DNA of 60,824 nt, taken from contig JBHGBF010000002.1 of assembly GCA_041946865.1 (NCBI GenBank), forward strand, positions 1 to 60,824, written 5' to 3'. Position 1 is the first letter of the stretch. Each line of letters starts with the position of its first letter. Below are positions 52,500-60,824 of this stretch, piece after piece. The notes under the pieces are model-generated. The model was not told the DNA's origin and ran no database searches. It saw only the letters and a list, made by a program, of their open reading frames with translations. Source of the DNA: RPQK01 sp041946865. GTDB lineage: Bacteria; Acidobacteriota; UBA6911; RPQK01. Both the position numbers and the translations under genes were made by a program.

Positions 52500-53486
52500 A
52501 TGAAACTCTTCGTGACCGGCGGGGCCGGATTCATCGGCTCCAACTTCGTTCGTCTGATGCTGACCCGTCCCGACCTCGAAATCCTCAATTTCGACTGTCT
52601 GTCCTACGCGGGCAATCTCGAGAATCTCAAGGAAGTGGAGAATCACCCGCGCTATCGTTTCGTCCGGGGCGACATTACCGATCCGCGGCAGGTGGATGGC
52701 TGCCTGGCCGGCGGCTTTGACGCCATCGTCAACTTCGCCGCCGAGACGCACGTGGACCGCAGCATCGTTGACTCGTCGGCTTTCGTAAAAACCAACGTGC
52801 TGGGGGTGCAGGTGCTGCTCGAAGCTGCTCGCAAGCACCGGGTCGGCCGGTTTCTGCAGGTTTCGACGGATGAGGTTTACGGTTCGCTGGGTGAATCCGG
52901 GTCTTTTACGGAGAAAACCCCGCTCGCGCCCAATAGTCCTTACGCTGCCAGCAAGGCGAGCGCTGACCTCCTCGTCCGCGCATACTTCAAGACATACGGC
53001 CTCGATGCCGTCATTACCCGCTGCAGCAACAATTACGGGCCGTATCAGTTTCCGGAGAAGTTGATTCCCGTCATGATCTTGAACGCCATGGAAAATCGCC
53101 CTCTTCCGGTTTACGGCGACGGCCTGTATACGCGCGACTGGATCCATACCGAGGATCATTGCCGGGCCATAGAGATGGTCCTTCAGAAGGGACGTCCCGG
53201 GGCCGTTTACAATATAGGAAGCAACCAGGAGATGAAGAACATCGATCTGGTGAAACAGATCCTCGACATCCTGGGCAAGCCTTACAGCCTGATCCAGCAC
53301 GTGACCGATCGACCGGGCCATGACCGCCGTTATGCTATTGACGCCAGCCTGATCCGGGCTGAATTGGGCTGGGCGCCGCAGATGACTTTCGGGACCGCCC
53401 TGCGGCAGACGGTCGAGTGGTACCAGGCGAATCCGGCGTGGGTTTCCAGGGTGCGCTCCGGCGCATACAAGCGGTATTACGAATAG
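52500..53486 (+). CDS. rfbB: dTDP-glucose 4,6-dehydratase
   Basis: The 328-residue SDR-extended enzyme converts dTDP-glucose to dTDP-4-keto-6-deoxyglucose. It shows the NAD-binding TGGAGFIGSNFVRLM, FAAETHVDRSI, STDEVYGSLGE and the catalytic YAASKASADLL (Y-x3-K). The C-terminal substrate domain contains DWIHTEDHCRAIEMV and RPGHDRRYAIDAS. It is the second enzyme of the dTDP-L-rhamnose pathway. Confidence 0.96.
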   Translation: MKLFVTGGAGFIGSNFVRLMLTRPDLEILNFDCLSYAGNLENLKEVENHPRYRFVRGDITDPRQVDGCLAGGFDAIVNFAAETHVDRSIVDSSAFVKTNVLGVQVLLEAARKHRVGRFLQVSTDEVYGSLGESGSFTEKTPLAPNSPYAASKASADLLVRAYFKTYGLDAVITRCSNNYGPYQFPEKLIPVMILNAMENRPLPVYGDGLYTRDWIHTEDHCRAIEMVLQKGRPGAVYNIGSNQEMKNIDLVKQILDILGKPYSLIQHVTDRPGHDRRYAIDASLIRAELGWAPQMTFGTALRQTVEWYQANPAWVSRVRSGAYKRYYE

Positions 53487-53541
53487 CGACCCGACCAGAT
53501 CCACGGACTGCACCGATCTGTAGTTGGTGACAGGAGCCAAT

Positions 53542-54381
53542 ATGCGAATCGCGATTACGGGAACGACCGGCATGCTCGGACAGGTGCTTTGCCCTCTCCT
53601 CTCGCGCCACCACGACATTCATCCGTTGCCGATCGATAAGCTGGACATCACCTCTCTGGAAGACACGCGCTGGCAGGTGGCCCAGGCTCGCCCAGACTGG
53701 GTGGTCCACGTAGCCGCATTTACCCAGGTCGATGACGCCGAAACCAGGCCGCTCGAAGCATACCGTGTCAACGCCGTCGGCACCAGGAATGTCGCCATTG
53801 CCGCGCAGGAAGCCGGGGCCGGGCTCGCCTACTTCAGCACCGACTACGTCTTCGATGGCTGCAAAGGGGAACCTTACCGTGAATGGGACGTTCCAAACCC
53901 GATCAACCATTACGGCCACTCCAAGCTGGCCGGGGAAAACTACGTCCAGACCCTGTGCCCCAAACACCTGATCATCCGAACCAGCTGGCTGTTCGGGCCC
54001 GGCGGTGTGAATTTCGTGGGAAAGATTTTGAATCGGGCAGCCAAGGAAAAGCGCATTCAGGTGGTCGACGACCAGCGAGGATCGCCGACTTTCACTGCTG
54101 ATCTGGCCGAGATGACGCTGAAATTGCTGGAGCGCGGCAGTCAGGGTGTCTATCACGTCACCAATCTCGGTAGTTGCACCTGGTTTGAGTTTGCCCGGGA
54201 AATCGTCGCACTGAGGAACCTCGAGGTCCAGGTGGCGCCGGTGAGCAGCTCGACTTTTTCCGCCCCGGCCGTCCGCCCGACCTGCTCCGTCCTCGACAAT
54301 TACCTGCTCAAATGCGAAGGTATTCCCTTACTGCCCCCGTGGCAGGATGCCCTCGCCCGCTACTTGCGAATGATTGACTAA
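53542..54381 (+). CDS. rfbD: dTDP-4-dehydrorhamnose reductase
   Basis: The 279-residue reductase makes dTDP-L-rhamnose, using NAD(P)H (GTTGMLGQVL, NAxGTRNVA, FSTDYVFDG, PINHYGHSKLAGE with the Y-x3-K pair). CAGGAG at 53531-53536 fixes ATG 53542. The required 3,5-epimerase RfbC is not found in the window and must be encoded elsewhere. Its stop overlaps the smpB start by one base (TAATG). Confidence 0.95.
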   Translation: MRIAITGTTGMLGQVLCPLLSRHHDIHPLPIDKLDITSLEDTRWQVAQARPDWVVHVAAFTQVDDAETRPLEAYRVNAVGTRNVAIAAQEAGAGLAYFSTDYVFDGCKGEPYREWDVPNPINHYGHSKLAGENYVQTLCPKHLIIRTSWLFGPGGVNFVGKILNRAAKEKRIQVVDDQRGSPTFTADLAEMTLKLLERGSQGVYHVTNLGSCTWFEFAREIVALRNLEVQVAPVSSSTFSAPAVRPTCSVLDNYLLKCEGIPLLPPWQDALARYLRMID

Positions 54382-54836
54382 TGGCTAAACAGCTCGTCGC
54401 CAAGAATCGTAAGGCTTTCCACGATTATGAAATCGTGGAGACGTATGAAGCCGGGATTGTCCTTCAGGGAACCGAGGTGAAGTCGATTCGCGAAGGTCGA
54501 GTCAACCTCAAAGACAGCTATGCCCAGGTGAAGGAAGGCGAGCTCTGGCTGCAAAACTGTCATATCAGCCCCTATCCGCAAGGCAACATCTACAACCACG
54601 AGCCGCTCCGTCCCCGCAAACTGCTGCTCCACAAGCGGCAGATCAACAAGCTCACCGGCGACACCACGCGCAAGGGTCTGACACTCGTCCCCCTGTCGTT
54701 CTACTTCCTGGACGGCCGGGTCAAGGTCGAGATCGCCGTGGCGCGGGGAAAGAAAGCCTACGACAAGCGGGAAACCGAACGGCGCAAGGACGTGGAACGG
54801 GAAGTGCAGATGGAGATCAAACGGAGGAGGAGATAA
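54381..54836 (+). CDS. smpB: SsrA-binding protein SmpB
   Basis: The 151-residue protein binds tmRNA and directs it to stalled ribosomes for trans-translation. Core motifs are VAKNRKAFHDYEI, GIVLQGTEVKSIREGRVNLKD, YNHEPLRPRKLLLHKRQI and a basic tail with YDKRETERRKD, which mimics the anticodon arm. It is translationally coupled to rfbD by a 1-base overlap, an unusual pairing with sugar-nucleotide genes. No tmRNA gene is visible here. Confidence 0.97.
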   Translation: MAKQLVAKNRKAFHDYEIVETYEAGIVLQGTEVKSIREGRVNLKDSYAQVKEGELWLQNCHISPYPQGNIYNHEPLRPRKLLLHKRQINKLTGDTTRKGLTLVPLSFYFLDGRVKVEIAVARGKKAYDKRETERRKDVEREVQMEIKRRRR

Positions 54837-54855
54837 ACCTCGAGTTGAGGATCCA

Positions 54856-56334
54856 ATGAAAATCAGCGTTTTACAGTCCGGCTGGGAGTCAATCGAGTGT
54901 GATGCGCTCATCTTCCCCGTTTTCGAGGATGACGCCCTGGATCAGCCGCCCTTGTCTCGTGTGGAACATCTACTCCAGGGCCTGCTCGCCGAAATTCGGG
55001 ATACGGACGAGTGGAAAGGTAAACGAGGTCAGCTCGTCACTATTCACAGGCCGAGCGGCATCCAGGCGCGCAGGCTGGTGATCGTGGGGGCAGGCAGACA
55101 AGCCGGTTTTGACTCGGCGGCCATCCGCCAGCTGATGATGCTGGCCATGCACAAGCTGAAAGACCGGGGTTTCAAGAGGATCGCTGCTCTGCGCCGGAGC
55201 AGGATCGGCCTGGAATCGGCCATTCAAAGCGCCGTCGAAGGGCTGGTCCTGGGGAGCCATCAGTTGGACGAGTACAAGACCGAGTCGAAAGGCGTCGGTT
55301 TCGGAGGCGAGGTCCTGCTCTTGACCGAGGAACGGCTGACCGAGGAGAGCCAGGGAGCCCTGCGGTGCGGCGAGATCCTGGGGCGCGCGGCCAACCTGGC
55401 CCGAAGCCTGGTCAACGAGCCTGCCAATCGTGTGAACCCCAGCCAGCTGGCCGAAAAGGCTCGTCAGATCGCGGCCAGGCACGACTTGCAAGTCGAGATT
55501 TTCGACGAGCAACAGATGGAAGAGAAAGGAATGCAGAGCATCCTGGCTGTCGCTCGCGGCAGTGACGAGCCGGCCCGGTTCATCATTCTCAGCCACATGC
55601 GCGGGCTCCAGGCGGATCAGCCCCCGCTGGTCTTCGTCGGCAAGGGCGTGACTTTCGACAGCGGCGGGTTGTCGCTCAAACCGGCTCAATCGATGGAGGA
55701 CATGAAGGTCGACAAGGCCGGTGCATGCGCTGTCCTGGCGGCCATGCAGGCGATCGCGCAGCTGCAGGTCCCGGTAAACGCCGTGGGCTTGATCCCGGCG
55801 GTAGAGAACCTTCCCAGCGGCCGGGCGCAGCGGCCGGGCGACGTTATCCGGTCAATGAGCGGAAAGACCATTGAAGTCTTGAATACCGACGCCGAAGGAC
55901 GCCTGATCCTCGCCGACACGCTGCATTACGCCCGGAGCCTGAATCCCCGCCTGATCGTCGATTTCGCCACCCTTACGGGCGCCTGCGTCGTCGCCCTCGG
56001 CCATTTTCGCGCGGGACTCTTCTGCAACAACGAACGACTGTACGAACAGTTCATGCAGGCGGCGCAACGATCAGGCGAGAGATACTGGAGGCTGCCGCTT
56101 GATGACGACTATCGCAAGGAGCTCGACAGCCAGATTGCGGATATCAAAAACGTCGGGTCAAAGTGGGGCGGCGCTATCACGGCGGCAAAATTCCTTCAGG
56201 AGTTCGTCGGCGAAACACCCTGGTGCCACGTGGACATGGCGGGGACGGATTCCTTCCCGGAAAACCACGAACTGAAGGGGCCGACCGGTTTTGGCGTCAG
56301 AACCCTCGCCGAGCTGGCAATGCTCTCGGCCTGA
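54856..56334 (+). CDS. pepA: M17 leucyl aminopeptidase
   Basis: The 492-residue cytoplasmic metallo-aminopeptidase has the N-terminal macro-like domain and the C-terminal catalytic domain with KGVTFDSGGLSLKPAQSMED, DKAGACAVLAAM and NTDAEGRLILADTLHYA, which binds two metal ions, plus a catalytic Lys and Arg. It degrades peptides; some family members also bind DNA. It starts 20 bases after smpB. Confidence 0.96.
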   Translation: MKISVLQSGWESIECDALIFPVFEDDALDQPPLSRVEHLLQGLLAEIRDTDEWKGKRGQLVTIHRPSGIQARRLVIVGAGRQAGFDSAAIRQLMMLAMHKLKDRGFKRIAALRRSRIGLESAIQSAVEGLVLGSHQLDEYKTESKGVGFGGEVLLLTEERLTEESQGALRCGEILGRAANLARSLVNEPANRVNPSQLAEKARQIAARHDLQVEIFDEQQMEEKGMQSILAVARGSDEPARFIILSHMRGLQADQPPLVFVGKGVTFDSGGLSLKPAQSMEDMKVDKAGACAVLAAMQAIAQLQVPVNAVGLIPAVENLPSGRAQRPGDVIRSMSGKTIEVLNTDAEGRLILADTLHYARSLNPRLIVDFATLTGACVVALGHFRAGLFCNNERLYEQFMQAAQRSGERYWRLPLDDDYRKELDSQIADIKNVGSKWGGAITAAKFLQEFVGETPWCHVDMAGTDSFPENHELKGPTGFGVRTLAELAMLSA

Positions 56335-56405
56335 GGAACCGGTGGCCCCTCAACCGGCCTCAACTTGCCGGTCTCCTCGATCCGCCGGCTCGGACCGGAC
56401 CTTCG

Positions 56406-57023
56406 TCAATCGATTCTGACCGGCGCCGCCGGAGTCGGAGGCGGTATCGGTACCGCCGCAGAATCGAGATAAGCCGCCGTCAGCGCGTAGGAGGTGACCG
56501 GGAGAGTGATTACCACGCCGACACCGAGCAGCATCAGGCCGAGGATGTTGATCCCTCCGAGCAGCAGCCCGAATGCCACAAAACCGAAATAATCCCTCGA
56601 CACCAGCTTTCTGCTTGCTTCCATCGCCCGCCAGAAATCGTCGCCCCGGTGCACCATGAAGTGGAAAGTGAACATGTACATGGAGAGGACCACCAGACCG
56701 GGGATTATGAGGAAGATCAAACCGATGACCGCAAAGATGAAGATCAGGATCGAACCGAAAAGCGCCGGGAGGAAGAAATTACCAAAGCCGGAGAAAAAGT
56801 CCTGAATGTCGGCTTTTCCGCGCTGCGCCTTGCGGATGCCGCTCATTGCCAGGCCGGCTGCAATTGGTCCCATCAGAATCGCCAAAGTGCCGAGCAGCAC
56901 GGTGGCGACCAGGCCAATCAGAAGACTCACGCCCAGGTCTCGGACCAGGCAATCCCACCCTCGGTTGATCCAGGCGCCGATCTGTACCCTAACCGGTTGT
57001 TGGCTAACGAGTGTCTGGCTCAT
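56406..57023 (-). CDS. Polytopic membrane protein (DUF4013-like)
   Basis: The 205-residue protein has five to six hydrophobic segments (for example LLIGLVATVLLGTLAILMGP, FAVIGLIFLIIPGLVVLSMY) with the short cytoplasmic link GIRKAQRGKADIQDFFSGF between them. This pattern resembles DUF4013/DUF975-type membrane proteins. It ends with a Pro-rich tail. The function is unknown. It converges with pepA and diverges from the gene at 57166. Confidence 0.65.
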   Translation of the reverse strand: MSQTLVSQQPVRVQIGAWINRGWDCLVRDLGVSLLIGLVATVLLGTLAILMGPIAAGLAMSGIRKAQRGKADIQDFFSGFGNFFLPALFGSILIFIFAVIGLIFLIIPGLVVLSMYMFTFHFMVHRGDDFWRAMEASRKLVSRDYFGFVAFGLLLGGINILGLMLLGVGVVITLPVTSYALTAAYLDSAAVPIPPPTPAAPVRID

Positions 57024-57165
57024 AGTTTCCTGCTAATTGCGTACGAAACCGCCCTTGTGATTGTTCCATCAATGCTGTGGTTGGCAAGGGCCAGGCGAGC
57101 GAAGCAAACCATCGAGAATAAACGACTCCACCCTCGTTGGCGGAAATCCGCGCGATAATAGTCAG

Positions 57166-57843
57166 ATGACTTCCCCCTTGCGGTCTTTTTTCCAGTTCGC
57201 TCCGCTCGAGCGCAAGCTGCGGCAGGTGGCGGGGAAATCCGACTGGAAAGAACGGATCAAAGCGTCGGCGGGACCGCCACTCGTCGACTATGAGCTGGCC
57301 AAGGCCCGGCTGTGGGAGGCCACCACGCCGCCCTCCTCGCGGCTCGCCGCCTGCCTGGATGCGATTACGGCGCCCGCCCGGGAACCCAGGCCACCGCAAG
57401 AGGCGGACTTGCTCGAGCTCCAGAGCTGCCTCCTTGACCGCCCGGTTCAGGGGCGAGAATTCCGCCAGGGGACAGGCGGCGCCGTGATCGAAGGTCAGGT
57501 TCGTCTGGACGCTACGGCCGTGCCTAGAGCGCTCGGCCGGTTCTTTGAGTGGACGGCGAGCGAGGCGTTTTCCGAAATGCACGCGCTCGAGCAGATGACC
57601 CTTTGCCAGGTGCGCCTCTACGAGATCTGGCCGTTCGAGATGTACTCGGGGCTGACCGCCGACTTCTTTTCCCTGCGGGTGCTGTACCTCAGGACCTCTC
57701 TTCTGCCCCTTTTCACAGTCGAGGAGACAGACGACTTCCACAAAGCGCTTTCGAAAGCGTTCGGGTTCGTGACAAAGCCGCTGGTGGATTTCTACTTGCG
57801 AGCCTGCGAGCGTGCCTGTGACCTGATTCTCCGGCAGCTGTAG
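57166..57843 (+). CDS. Degenerate Fic-fold protein
   Basis: The 225-residue protein aligns by eye with the Fic domain: GREFRQGTGGAVIEGQV corresponds to the Fic beta-hairpin region, HALEQMTLCQVRLYEIWPFE to the helix before the catalytic loop, and SGLTADFFSLRVLY to the helix after it. The catalytic loop HPFxxGNGR reads WPFEMYSGLT: His is Trp (W155) and the Gly-Asn-Gly-Arg nucleotide loop is gone, so AMPylation is not expected. It may be a binding or inhibitory relative. It converges with the Hfq-like gene across 20 bases. The family call is inference. Confidence 0.45.
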   Translation: MTSPLRSFFQFAPLERKLRQVAGKSDWKERIKASAGPPLVDYELAKARLWEATTPPSSRLAACLDAITAPAREPRPPQEADLLELQSCLLDRPVQGREFRQGTGGAVIEGQVRLDATAVPRALGRFFEWTASEAFSEMHALEQMTLCQVRLYEIWPFEMYSGLTADFFSLRVLYLRTSLLPLFTVEETDDFHKALSKAFGFVTKPLVDFYLRACERACDLILRQL

Positions 57844-57863
57844 AAACTACAGCTGCCGTTCGG

Positions 57864-58214
57864 CTATTCTTCCATTCCTGTCGAAGTCAAAACGTTTTCA
57901 TCGCTTCCTTTGACTTCGTTTTCCTTGTACATGTACTTGATCTGGTGCTTCGGAATCAGGAGATTCGGTTCAGTATCCCGGTTTACCTTGATACACCCGC
58001 GGTCGTACCACTCGATAACACCATGGATCAACTCGCCATCCGACAGCTTGATGACCATGGGTGTCTTGCTCGACATCTGTTTCAGATAGTAATACTGCTC
58101 CGCATTGGTCTGCTCGGGCGGGACTCGTTTCCGCTGGGCATTGCCGAATTTGGGCTGCATCTGCTGATCGCGCAAATCAGAAAGCGAAGGTCGAATCAAT
58201 TTCCTGTTCACCAT
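57864..58214 (-). CDS. hfq: Hfq-like RNA chaperone with N-terminal extension
   Basis: The 116-residue protein has an Sm-like domain (about residues 40-103): MVIKLSDGELIHGVIEWYD is the Sm1 motif and LLIPKHQIKYMY corresponds to Sm2, with the KH pair of Hfq kept. The first ~38 residues are a basic extension (MVNRKLIRPSLSDLRDQQ) absent from enterobacterial Hfq. I recall such extended Hfq-like proteins from Acidobacteriota, which supports the taxonomy. The function is probably RNA binding; how close it is to classical sRNA matchmaking is uncertain. Confidence 0.75.
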   Translation of the reverse strand: MVNRKLIRPSLSDLRDQQMQPKFGNAQRKRVPPEQTNAEQYYYLKQMSSKTPMVIKLSDGELIHGVIEWYDRGCIKVNRDTEPNLLIPKHQIKYMYKENEVKGSDENVLTSTGMEE

Positions 58215-58352
58215 AGTCCCTCAGTCGAACCAAATTCCACAAACCCGTTGTCTGAGGCGGGCAGGTCTTAAACTCGAGAACAAACGTGTTGGGTGGACAT
58301 AGCCTAACATCAGGCTCCAGTTTTGACAAGGGGAAAAGGTAAGTCTATACTA

Positions 58353-58790
58353 ATGTGCACCGTCATGCGTTGCCTTTCCCTCATCGCGGCGTTTTTCCTC
58401 GTGTTTGCTTCAGTTTGCGCGCAACAGGAGCCCCGCAGAGGCCGCAAGCCCGTGTTGGTCCGCGATGACCCGAATGAGAAGAAATCTGAGGAGCAGGAAG
58501 TAGTCATCCAGCCGAATCCGCAAATCTCCGCCCAGAGCATCACGGTCGGCGATTTCTATTTCAAGCGGGACAACTACAAGGCGGCTGCCGAGCGCTACCG
58601 GGAGGCCGTCAAGTACAACCCGAAGTCTGCGGAAGCGTATGAGAAGCTGATTCGCGCTCTGGAGAAACAGAAGGAGCTTGAAGAAGCCATTGCTGTCTGT
58701 GAACAATTCGTAGCCGCCAACCCGACTTCGAAAGAAATCGCCAGGTTCCAGGAACGCGCCACCGAGATCAAGTCAAAGCTGGGGCATTAG
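58353..58790 (+). CDS. Exported small TPR protein
   Basis: The 145-residue protein has a signal peptide (RCLSLIAAFFLVFASVCAQ), a charged linker and two or three tetratricopeptide-type units (GDFYFKRDNYKAAAERYREA; AYEKLIRALEKQKELEEAI). It lacks a lipobox Cys at the cleavage site. Proteins of this kind often act as envelope scaffolds (as in BamD-like assembly). Start ATG 58353 is chosen; ATG 58365 is also possible. It diverges from the Hfq-like gene. Confidence 0.7.
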   Translation: MCTVMRCLSLIAAFFLVFASVCAQQEPRRGRKPVLVRDDPNEKKSEEQEVVIQPNPQISAQSITVGDFYFKRDNYKAAAERYREAVKYNPKSAEAYEKLIRALEKQKELEEAIAVCEQFVAANPTSKEIARFQERATEIKSKLGH

Positions 58791-58846
58791 ACGACGACAG
58801 GTCCCGAGCGGTGGCTGAAAGCTGGCGGCTGATCGCCGACCGCAAG

Positions 58847-59557
58847 CTAGTAACTCTCGTCTTCGAGCGCAATGACCTCGTCTTCTTCCTCCTCGGCCGC
58901 AGGACACGCCAGGCAGCAGGAATGCTGGTCAAGCTCGAAATTCAGGCAACATTTAAGCCTGCCGCACATGCCCGAGAGCCGGTTAGGATTCATTCCCAGA
59001 TCCAGCGACTTGGCCGTCTTCACGCTTACGGACTTCATCTGTCTCAGGAAGCGGGACGAGCAGCTTTCTCCGATACTGCAGCATCCCATCCCGCCGATCA
59101 GCTTGGCTTCGTCGCGGGCGCCGATTTGCCGCATCTCGATCCGGGTGCGCAGCTCCCTGGCCAGGTCTTTCACCAGCTCCCGGAAGTCAATCCGGCGATT
59201 GGCCGTGAAGTAGAAGACGACGCGGCTTCCATCGAAGATATATTCGACGCTCGACAGCTTCATCGGCAGCTTCCGGGCCTTGATGCGTTTGCGGCAGAGC
59301 CGGTAGGCGACTTCTTCCTTGTCCTTCTTTTTTTCGTAAAGATACAGGTCGCGCTCGGTCGCCTTGCGAAGGACCTTGGGCATCTTCGCGTCGGCCGGAA
59401 CCGCGTCGACAGGTTGGCCATTCAGGACCACGGCTACCTCAACCCCGCGCTCGGTGGCAATCAGGCAGCGATCGCCCACTCGAAAGCTCGAGTCGTTCGA
59501 AAAGCACATGGTGGGGGTGGGGTTGTTATCGAGCCTGACCGTTAGAATCGCGACCAT
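58847..59557 (-). CDS. ricT: PSP1-domain protein (RicT/YaaT-like)
   Basis: The 236-residue protein matches the PSP1 family: VRLDNNPTPTMCFS, LMPKVLRKATERD-type middle, RTRIEMRQIGARDEAKLIGG and the cysteine-rich MCGRLKCCLNFE plus CCLAC near the end. In Bacillus, RicT joins a complex that binds 4Fe-4S clusters and controls RNA processing and cell fate. ATG 59557 is chosen over GTG 59566 because AGGG stands at a good distance. It overlaps the end of holB by 32 bases, the common holB-ricT pairing. Confidence 0.9.
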   Translation of the reverse strand: MVAILTVRLDNNPTPTMCFSNDSSFRVGDRCLIATERGVEVAVVLNGQPVDAVPADAKMPKVLRKATERDLYLYEKKKDKEEVAYRLCRKRIKARKLPMKLSSVEYIFDGSRVVFYFTANRRIDFRELVKDLARELRTRIEMRQIGARDEAKLIGGMGCCSIGESCSSRFLRQMKSVSVKTAKSLDLGMNPNRLSGMCGRLKCCLNFELDQHSCCLACPAAEEEEDEVIALEDESY

Positions 59558-60539
59558 ACTGCTCACCCTGTTCGGCTCTCAGCCAGAGAGTCTCGAAAGA
59601 CATCAGCGGGCTGACATAGTGATCAACGTCCCAGTAGGACTGAGCGATATGGTAAAGAAGATTCCCGATCGCGTCCAGAGTGAGTTGTCGCGCGAGGGTC
59701 TCGAGATCTGACCGGCGGTCAACGTTGATCAGCCGATCCGACGTTCCGGTGAGGATAAAATAGAGATCCTCGGTCAGGCTGTGCAGCAGCTGAAGGAAAT
59801 CTTTCGTCCGGTCGCGGTCTTTAAGATCGGTCTTCAAGGGCGAGGCTTCCGTTCTCCTGAACACTTCTTCAAAGGAGTGCGTCAGGGTCCAGGCGCGGAA
59901 CAGGTCCAGGACAAGGTCGCGGTCCCGGACTAACTCCTCCATATTGAGCGACAAAGCCTTGCCGATGCTTCCGTCGGCAAACGCAGCTCGCAGCTCGCTG
60001 TCGGCGAAACGACCGGCGGAGTCAAGATAGCGCGCCATGTCCGCTCGGGAGAGCCGCCGGAAGGTGAAGATCTGACATCGGGATCGGATCGTCGGAAGCA
60101 GCCGCTGTGGAAAGGCCGTGACCAGCACCAGATGCGAAGTGGACGGCGGCTCCTCCAGCGTCTTCAAAAGTGAATTGGCCGCCTCCTCGTTCATCTTTTC
60201 TGCTTCGTCCACAATGAAGAACCGGGCCTTGCCCTCGAATGGCCGGTAGCAGGCCTCCCGGCTCAGGTCCCGCATCATGGCGATCTTGATGACGTTCTTG
60301 TCCGGAACGAAGAGAGTGATATCCGGGTGATTGCCGGCTTCAGCTTTCAAACAGGAGCTGCACGACCCGCACAAGTCATGTCCGACCGGTTGCCGACAGT
60401 TGGCCAGGGCAGCCAGAGCCAGGGCCGCCGCCTTTTTCCCGATGCCGTCCGGGCCCTCGAAAATCGAGGCCGGCGGCAAAAGGTTGCGGGCGAGTAGACC
60501 GAGAAGTTTTTCGTTTCCGATGAGGTCTTTTAACTGCAT
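59526..60539 (-). CDS. holB: DNA polymerase III delta' subunit
   Basis: The 337-residue clamp-loader subunit has an AAA+ fold: P-loop EGPDGIGKKAAAL, a zinc-binding CGSCSSCLKAEAGNHPD, FFIVDEAEKMNEEAANSLL and the sensor/SRC motif RSRCQIF. It loads the beta clamp onto DNA. ATG 60539 is preferred over TTG 60545. Unlike in many genomes, tmk is not found beside it; the contig-end repeat begins 110 bases upstream. Confidence 0.93.
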   Translation of the reverse strand: MQLKDLIGNEKLLGLLARNLLPPASIFEGPDGIGKKAAALALAALANCRQPVGHDLCGSCSSCLKAEAGNHPDITLFVPDKNVIKIAMMRDLSREACYRPFEGKARFFIVDEAEKMNEEAANSLLKTLEEPPSTSHLVLVTAFPQRLLPTIRSRCQIFTFRRLSRADMARYLDSAGRFADSELRAAFADGSIGKALSLNMEELVRDRDLVLDLFRAWTLTHSFEEVFRRTEASPLKTDLKDRDRTKDFLQLLHSLTEDLYFILTGTSDRLINVDRRSDLETLARQLTLDAIGNLLYHIAQSYWDVDHYVSPLMSFETLWLRAEQGEQYGRDSNGQAR

Positions 60540-60648
60540 GTCCAAACAGGGTCTTGTTCGTGTTCGTTCGTGTTGGTTCGTCGATAATCAGCCATCCAGG
60601 CCGGCAGCGGCGCCGATGCCCCTGATTCGTGCCTTCCGATTCCGTCTT

Positions 60649-60709
60649 GCCGACACTGTTGACTTAACGTTTCCGCCTGCTCCGGAGCCTAAGCGCCAAA
60701 ATAAGGGCC
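60649..60709. repeat. Right copy of contig-terminal inverted repeat
   Basis: Reverse complement of bases 1-61 with two mismatches (59/61). It lies just after a short GTTCGTGTTC-type tandem repeat (60549-60582) and before a hairpin-rich tail. See the left copy. Confidence 0.85.
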
Positions 60710-60824
60710 TGCTTTTTGTCCCGAAGGGACTCTGGACTCCGCCGAAAGTATACAGATGTGTAACGTTTTTACGCCGAAGGCGTTAGGCAAGACAGCCCAG
60801 GGTTGGCGCGCAGTTCAGCGCCTA
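60710..60824. repeat. Hairpin-rich extension of the terminal repeat
   Basis: The last 115 bases contain two short perfect hairpins with GAA loops, GTCCC-GAA-GGGAC (60718-60730) and ACGCC-GAA-GGCGT (60771-60783). No plausible gene is present. The tail looks like the continuation of the dispersed repeat whose other copy is cut by the left contig end. Confidence 0.55.

Noticed and set aside
60331..60786. A 151-codon plus-strand frame at the right end
   Set aside because: It overlaps holB on the opposite strand and then runs through tandem and terminal repeats; not a gene.

Overview
The window is a single 60.8 kb contig of fairly GC-rich bacterial DNA, most probably from an Acidobacteriota member. 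The pointers are an N-terminally extended Hfq-like protein, a large Oar-type TonB-dependent receptor with a carboxypeptidase-like N-terminal domain, a Tat-exported Gfo/Idh/MocA protein next to an FCD-type GntR regulator, and many short text-like intergenic repeats. This taxonomy is inference; no rRNA or tRNA gene is present to fix it. Both contig ends run into copies of one 61-bp repeat in inverted orientation (59 of 61 bases match), so the ends are probably assembly breaks at a dispersed repeat.

Left arm (199-12091): a defence island, all on the + strand. A DEAH/SNF2-type helicase with a C-terminal DUF3883 domain, a DUF1156 DNA methyltransferase and a DUF499 ATPase form a helicase-methylase-ATPase (Hma-like) modification/defence system. 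Extra genes sit between its core genes: a full-length DarG-like macro-domain protein with no DarT partner, and a translationally overlapping DUF4258 / YgiT-zinc-finger pair that looks like a toxin-antitoxin module. The ATPase carries an N-terminal HEPN-like domain with an intact R-x4-H motif.

12139-24748: core housekeeping. A four-gene minus-strand operon (active and inactive M16 peptidases, Pal-like lipoprotein, small membrane protein) faces a third, inactive exported M16 protein. Next is the rimP-nusA-infB-ylxP-nrnA-truB operon, with a recognisable promoter and an attenuator-like terminator before rimP. rbfA is missing from its usual place.

24749-33568: a c-di-GMP-linked exopolysaccharide locus of three tightly packed genes: PilZ-GT2 synthase, deacetylase-like membrane-anchored protein, and a 1589-residue TPR/deacetylase-like/beta-barrel fusion. 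It resembles a rearranged Pga system.

33601-48460: an OPT-family transporter, an aromatic-amino-acid-type decarboxylase, the Gfo/Idh oxidoreductase, a MITE-like element, the GntR regulator, the TonB-dependent receptor, a K+-independent-type proton pyrophosphatase, a STAS-domain protein and enolase.

48586-54381: a surface-glycan cluster with three glycosyltransferases followed by rfbA, rfbB and rfbD for dTDP-L-rhamnose; rfbC is absent. smpB overlaps rfbD by one base.

54856-60539: leucyl aminopeptidase, a membrane protein, a degenerate Fic-fold protein convergent with the Hfq-like gene, a small TPR protein, and a ricT-like PSP1 gene overlapping holB. No CRISPR array, transposase gene, prophage gene, tRNA or rRNA was recognised.
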